Both the position numbers and the translations under genes were made by a program. The notes under the pieces are model-generated. The model saw nothing but the letters and a program-made list of their open reading frames with translations, was not told the DNA's origin and did no database searches. This document shows, piece after piece, positions 5,156 to 8,604 of a stretch of DNA of 8,604 nt. The DNA is from Candidatus Bipolaricaulota bacterium (GTDB taxonomy: Bacteria > Bipolaricaulota > Bipolaricaulia > UBA7950 > UBA9294): positions 1 through 8,604 of the forward strand of contig JAUWNS010000098.1 of NCBI GenBank assembly GCA_030612485.1. The letters run 5' to 3'. How positions within the stretch are numbered: position 1 is the first letter of the stretch; each line of letters starts with the position of its first letter.

Positions 5156-6639
5156 AGGATCTTATCCTGCGAGGCTCTGTTTGGTATCTCTTCTGCGAGT
5201 GCTCGCGCCGCATCACGGAAACAGGCGATCGGTGGAGTCACCAGTCCGGCTCCAACCATTCCGATCCCCGGTTCCTTATGGGCGATCCCGGTGTTGATTG
5301 CCGGGACGATCCCCGTATCGACCACCTTTAGGACATCGATCCCGGTCGGGGTACCGCGAAAGCCAAGGGCGGGGATCTGGTACGCGTTGTTCTCGGCGAG
5401 GGTGATCTCGTACATCCTCTGTGTGAACTCGCTCGCTCGCTGCGGCGTTCCGCCGACAAACTGGACGATTGCCGGCGCTGCGGCCATGGCAAAGCCTCCG
5501 TATCCGGTCGTCTCGGTGATCGACGAGTCTCCGATGTCCAGAGCGGCGTCCTCAGCTGAGAAACCCGGCAGGTAGAGGCCATCTACTTGCGGAGCCGGCG
5601 CAATGAACCATCGGTCGCCGGTGCCGGAGACGCGGATGCCAAAATCGGTCCCGTTTCGGCTCATCACCGTGACGAGGGAGCTTCCCGGTATATTCGTTGC
5701 TGCGTCGAGGGAACACTTCCCAGCGGGCATGGTCAGGTTGAGGAAGAAGTGATCGTTCCCGTTCAGAAATTCGAGGATCTTACGCAGCTTCTCCCGCTTC
5801 ACATCCAACTCCACAAGGAACGGGGCGATCTCGCGGATGAAGAGGGAGGTACCGGCACGGTTGCGGTTGTGCCCCTCGTCCCCCATCTGCAGTGCCTGGG
5901 TGATCAGGCTCTTCATGTTGATCGGGCCGTGCGCAGCGATCGCCCGAGCCAGGATGGGGGCGAGTTCCTCGCGCATCCAATCTAAACGTTCGATCACCTC
6001 ACTCGAGTAGGCCCCGTAGCGCAGGACCTTCCCCAGCCCCTCGTTCAGTGTGCAGTAGGCCCGGTTTCCAAAGGCTTCGTTCTCCAGCATCCAGACCGGC
6101 ATCGACGCGGTGACGACCCCGGCCATCGGGCCGACCGCAGCGTGGTGGTGGCACGGAGAGAAGGTTACCTCCCCGGAGGATGCAAGTTCTTCGGCCTCGT
6201 TGGGGGTCTTCGCTAATCGCTCGTATAGGATCCCGCCGATCACCGCACCCCTCATCGGGCCACACATACGCTCCCAGGCGACTGGCGGCCCAGAGTGGAG
6301 GATCGTCTTCTTCTTCATCCCTGGGATGACCTCGTCGGCGATCCCAATACCTCTTACGACCGGTCGAGCGGCCAAGAGTCGCGAGACGGCTTCCTCGTTC
6401 GCCTGTGTAATCGACTCTGACCACCCTTCGCCACTCGACGAGGCGCGCCTCGCCGCACGTAGGCTGTCGAGAATCGCGATCATCTCAGGGTCTCCCCCGG
6501 CCGGCGGCTTCCAATCAACCTCAACGACCGGCGTCCCCGTGCTGTGCAACGTCTCGGCGAACGACTGAAGGCCGATGTTGACGACGTGCAGCTCATTTGC
6601 AAACAGATATCGGATCGGTTGCAGCCTCTTCGAGGTCAT
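5152..6639 (-). CDS. allG: DUF1116 protein, AllG-like subunit of oxamate carbamoyltransferase
   Basis: The 495-residue product is a full-length DUF1116 protein (E. coli YlbE/AllG and YahG). It opens with NELHVVNIGLQSFAE and VDWKPPAGG at 41-49, then has LHSGPPVAWERMCGPMRG at 114-131, FSPCHHHAAVGPMAG at 160-174, GDEGHNRNRAG at 253-263 and GIAHKEPGIGMVGAG at 451-465. These Gly/His-rich blocks are the conserved signature of the family and probably line the active site. In E. coli the protein is one subunit of oxamate carbamoyltransferase, acting with FdrA (AllF) and AllH on oxalurate. No signal peptide is present, so it is cytoplasmic. Its ATG overlaps the fdrA stop by four bases (ATGA), which points to translational coupling and equal dosage; AGGGGA lies upstream. 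A 136-base structured gap follows it. The family call is firm, and the substrate could be another carbamoyl or acyl-amide compound. Confidence 0.9.
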   Translation of the reverse strand: MTSKRLQPIRYLFANELHVVNIGLQSFAETLHSTGTPVVEVDWKPPAGGDPEMIAILDSLRAARRASSSGEGWSESITQANEEAVSRLLAARPVVRGIGIADEVIPGMKKKTILHSGPPVAWERMCGPMRGAVIGGILYERLAKTPNEAEELASSGEVTFSPCHHHAAVGPMAGVVTASMPVWMLENEAFGNRAYCTLNEGLGKVLRYGAYSSEVIERLDWMREELAPILARAIAAHGPINMKSLITQALQMGDEGHNRNRAGTSLFIREIAPFLVELDVKREKLRKILEFLNGNDHFFLNLTMPAGKCSLDAATNIPGSSLVTVMSRNGTDFGIRVSGTGDRWFIAPAPQVDGLYLPGFSAEDAALDIGDSSITETTGYGGFAMAAAPAIVQFVGGTPQRASEFTQRMYEITLAENNAYQIPALGFRGTPTGIDVLKVVDTGIVPAINTGIAHKEPGIGMVGAGLVTPPIACFRDAARALAEEIPNRASQDKIL

Positions 6640-8177
6640 CGTGCACCATCCCCTGTATCCAATTGTTCGATCGCAGCAAAGGCTGCCTCAGCCGCTGCTG
6701 CGTTGCTACTCGCAATGATAAGGCCGGCATCCTCCAAGGCCTTTCGTTGCCTATGCAAGCCTTGTGGGTCCTGATCGGTCCCCGTGATCGAGGCGATTAC
6801 AAGGAGATCTCTGCCTCGTGACCGAGCAATCTCAATTGCGCGGGTTGCGGCAGCGGCCAGGCTCGATCCCGGATCGGGGTGCGATCCGTACCCGAGGACG
6901 AGATCGACGAGGATCACCGCCACGGTCGGGTCTTCTGCCGCAGCGAGCACGCGCTCGTCGCGCAGGCTGGGCTCGATCATCGGGTGCGGTCTGCCTAGTG
7001 TGAACGAATCATCGCCGAGGTCCCACAGGAGATGCCCATCTGCCTCCTTCTTGGGATCTATCTTGTGCGTGGGATCGGTGGCGACGTTCGAGCGAATGTC
7101 TAACCCTCTTCGAGCGAGGATTCCCCACGCTTCCTGGCAGAGCGTTCCGCCGCAGAAATAGCCGCGGATGAACCGCTGCTCGGGCGCGTACTGTACGTCT
7201 GGGAGGGTTATGGCTTCCTTCGGAGGCAGATCGGTTATACCAGCGCGCGCGCAGGCGAGCCTTGCGGCATCGACGAGCGTCTTTGCAAAGACGACGTTCC
7301 CTATCGCCGGCTGAGGTTCTCCCCCAACAAAGTAAACGACAGCAGGTTTTCCCGCCGAGGAGACGGTCTTTACGATGTCGCACGCCACATCCGGCGATGG
7401 GGCTTTGGAGACGACGACGATCACCTCGGTACGATCGTCATCCCCCAATGCTGCGATCCCGAGGCGGGTCATCACCCCACCGACTCTCTTTGACAGGTCG
7501 TGTCCACCGGTCCCGATTGCCTGCGAGATCCCCCCACCGTAGCGGTCGACGAGCGAACTGATCTCCTGAATTCCGGTTCCGGAAGCCCCGACAATCCCGA
7601 TCGGGCCACGTCGCACGACATTGGCAAACCCGAGAGGAACCCCGTTGATGAGCGCTGTTCCGCAGTCGGGTCCCATCATGAGGAGCCCGCGCTCATATGC
7701 CTCCGCTTTCAGTGCGATCTCCTCCTCAATGGGGACGTTGTCCGAGAAGAGCATGACGTGAAATCCACGGCTGAGCGCACCGCGCGCTTCGCGTGCGGCA
7801 TAAGAACCGGGAGTGGAGATCAAGACCAGGTTTGCGTTGGGCAGAAGCTTCACTGCGCTGGCCAGGGTGCGCGGGCGTTCCTTTACACTGCCTTGTAAGG
7901 GTTCGCTCTTCTTCCTGAGCATATCCTCGACATGGGCCTGCGCGGCTGCGAGGGTTTCACTGTTCTCTGCGTCGATCGCGATGACAAGGTCGTTTGGCCC
8001 GGCCCTCTCCAGTTCGGGCGACGTGAACCCGACCCGTGCCAGGTCTTCCACGTTGTTCGGAGTAGCCAGGGAAACGACGGCGTCGTTGATTCCGGAAAGG
8101 GCCTTCACCTCGCGGGTAATGAGCATGAGAAAGACAGAATCGTAATAGCGTTCTCGTGCGATGGTGACGGCTTTCAT
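6636..8177 (-). CDS. fdrA: FdrA (AllF) family protein, succinyl-CoA-synthetase-like subunit of oxamate carbamoyltransferase
   Basis: The 513-residue product is an FdrA protein, built like the fused subunits of succinyl-CoA synthetase. The N-terminal CoA-binding-like Rossmann region includes LVLISTPGSYAAREA at about 117-131, MGPDCGTALINGVPLGFAN at 168-186 and GIVGASGTGIQE at 194-205, followed by ISQAIGTGGHDLS at 217-229. The C-terminal ligase-like half has FCGGTLCQEA at 341-350 and a DLGDD segment near 386. In E. coli, FdrA is now called AllF and acts with AllG and AllH to convert oxalurate and phosphate to oxamate and carbamoyl phosphate, which carbamate kinase then uses to make ATP. Both neighbours on this transcript overlap it by four bases, so it is tightly coupled to the hydroxylase subunit upstream and to DUF1116 downstream. 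GGAAGG precedes the ATG. The FdrA call is firm; whether the substrate is oxalurate is inference. Confidence 0.92.
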   Translation of the reverse strand: MKAVTIARERYYDSVFLMLITREVKALSGINDAVVSLATPNNVEDLARVGFTSPELERAGPNDLVIAIDAENSETLAAAQAHVEDMLRKKSEPLQGSVKERPRTLASAVKLLPNANLVLISTPGSYAAREARGALSRGFHVMLFSDNVPIEEEIALKAEAYERGLLMMGPDCGTALINGVPLGFANVVRRGPIGIVGASGTGIQEISSLVDRYGGGISQAIGTGGHDLSKRVGGVMTRLGIAALGDDDRTEVIVVVSKAPSPDVACDIVKTVSSAGKPAVVYFVGGEPQPAIGNVVFAKTLVDAARLACARAGITDLPPKEAITLPDVQYAPEQRFIRGYFCGGTLCQEAWGILARRGLDIRSNVATDPTHKIDPKKEADGHLLWDLGDDSFTLGRPHPMIEPSLRDERVLAAAEDPTVAVILVDLVLGYGSHPDPGSSLAAAATRAIEIARSRGRDLLVIASITGTDQDPQGLHRQRKALEDAGLIIASSNAAAAEAAFAAIEQLDTGDGAR

Positions 8178-8604
8178 CGGGATTTCCTTCCTTCCCCCAT
8201 AGCCAGGTAGATCCTCTCTGTAGTAAGTGGGAGTTCGGTAAAGTCGATCCCCAATGCATCGTAAAGGGCATTTCCCACGACGGAAGGGACCGAGATCATC
8301 GGGTGTTCGGCAATTCCGCGTGCACCGTACGGCCCGTCCGGCTGTGCGGTCTCGATGAAGAGCTGCTTCGTTGCTAGTGGGATGTCCTTCATGGTCGGGA
8401 TCTTGTGATCGGTGAACGAGGGGTTCAAGAGGCGCCCTTCCTCGCTGAAGATGAGTCCTTCAAAGAGTGTGGAACCGAGGCCCTGCAAGACCCCGCCCAC
8501 AACCTGCCCCTTGCAGAGCTTGGGGTTGAGTACCTTCCCCGCGTCGATCGCAGTCACGATATTGAGGATCTCTATCTCGCCGGTATCTTTGTCCACCTCG
8601 ATCT
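8174..8604 (-). CDS. Xanthine dehydrogenase-family molybdopterin-binding large subunit, C-terminal part
   Basis: Only the last 142 or so residues are in the window; the gene enters from beyond position 8604. The frame reads IEVDKDTGE, then AGKVLNPKLCKGQVVGGVLQGLG and FTDHKIPT, which is the standard end of the molybdenum hydroxylase large subunit. GARGIAEHP carries the glutamate that acts as the active-site base in xanthine dehydrogenase and aldehyde oxidoreductase; the usual form is GxKGxGEP. The enzyme hydroxylates a ring carbon or aldehyde with water, passing electrons to iron-sulfur and FAD subunits encoded elsewhere. Its TGA stop overlaps the fdrA ATG by four bases, so the two are translated together. 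The context suggests a purine, pyrimidine or other N-heterocycle as substrate. The C-terminal part cannot tell xanthine dehydrogenase from its relatives such as nicotinate or aldehyde hydroxylases. Confidence 0.92.
   Translation of the reverse strand, partial: IEVDKDTGEIEILNIVTAIDAGKVLNPKLCKGQVVGGVLQGLGSTLFEGLIFSEEGRLLNPSFTDHKIPTMKDIPLATKQLFIETAQPDGPYGARGIAEHPMISVPSVVGNALYDALGIDFTELPLTTERIYLAMGEGRKSR

Noticed and set aside
5587..8210. Several open frames of 90-150 codons on both strands opposite or inside fdrA and allG
   Set aside because: High GC suppresses stop codons in other frames. The translations are Arg/Ser/Pro-rich and lack motifs, while the fdrA and allG frames carry full family signatures.

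Overview
The window is bacterial chromosomal DNA with every credible gene on the minus strand, so it is best read from position 8604 down to 1. The organism cannot be named from the sequence. The genes lie close together and use ATG plus probable TTG starts with AAGGAG-type ribosome binding sites. A molybdenum hydroxylase, an FdrA/DUF1116/DUF2877 set and a cyclase-family hydrolase suggest an anaerobic or facultative heterotroph that ferments nitrogenous heterocycles such as purines or ureides. An uncultivated thermophile-like or anaerobic lineage is possible, but that is inference.

Region 8604-3217 is a catabolic cluster. In transcription order it holds the C-terminus of a xanthine dehydrogenase-type molybdopterin subunit, FdrA (AllF), a DUF1116 protein (AllG), a cyclase-family metal hydrolase and a DUF2877 protein (AllH). 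The first three genes are joined by two 4-base ATGA stop/start overlaps. The FdrA/DUF1116/DUF2877 trio matches the E. coli oxamate carbamoyltransferase, which splits oxalurate with phosphate into oxamate and carbamoyl phosphate. In this cluster a hydroxylase and a ring-opening-type hydrolase are added, so a plausible reading is oxidise the ring, open it, then phosphorolyse the ureide to gain carbamoyl phosphate. No carbamate kinase gene is visible in the window. Two structured gaps break the cluster: a 15-bp inverted repeat between the DUF1116 and cyclase genes, and a terminator-like hairpin with a T6 run between the cyclase and DUF2877 genes.

Region 3216-1568 holds two unrelated-looking single genes: an exported protein of unknown function with its own likely promoter, and a class I SAM-dependent methyltransferase whose likely -10 box lies almost on top of its start codon. 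Region 1567-968 is about 600 bases without a convincing gene, but it carries two promoter-like sites on the minus strand and small hairpins.

Region 967-1 holds a secreted N-acetylmuramoyl-L-alanine amidase, followed by the N-terminal part of an endonuclease III-related DNA glycosylase that runs off the window. No tRNA, rRNA, CRISPR array, insertion sequence or phage gene was seen.
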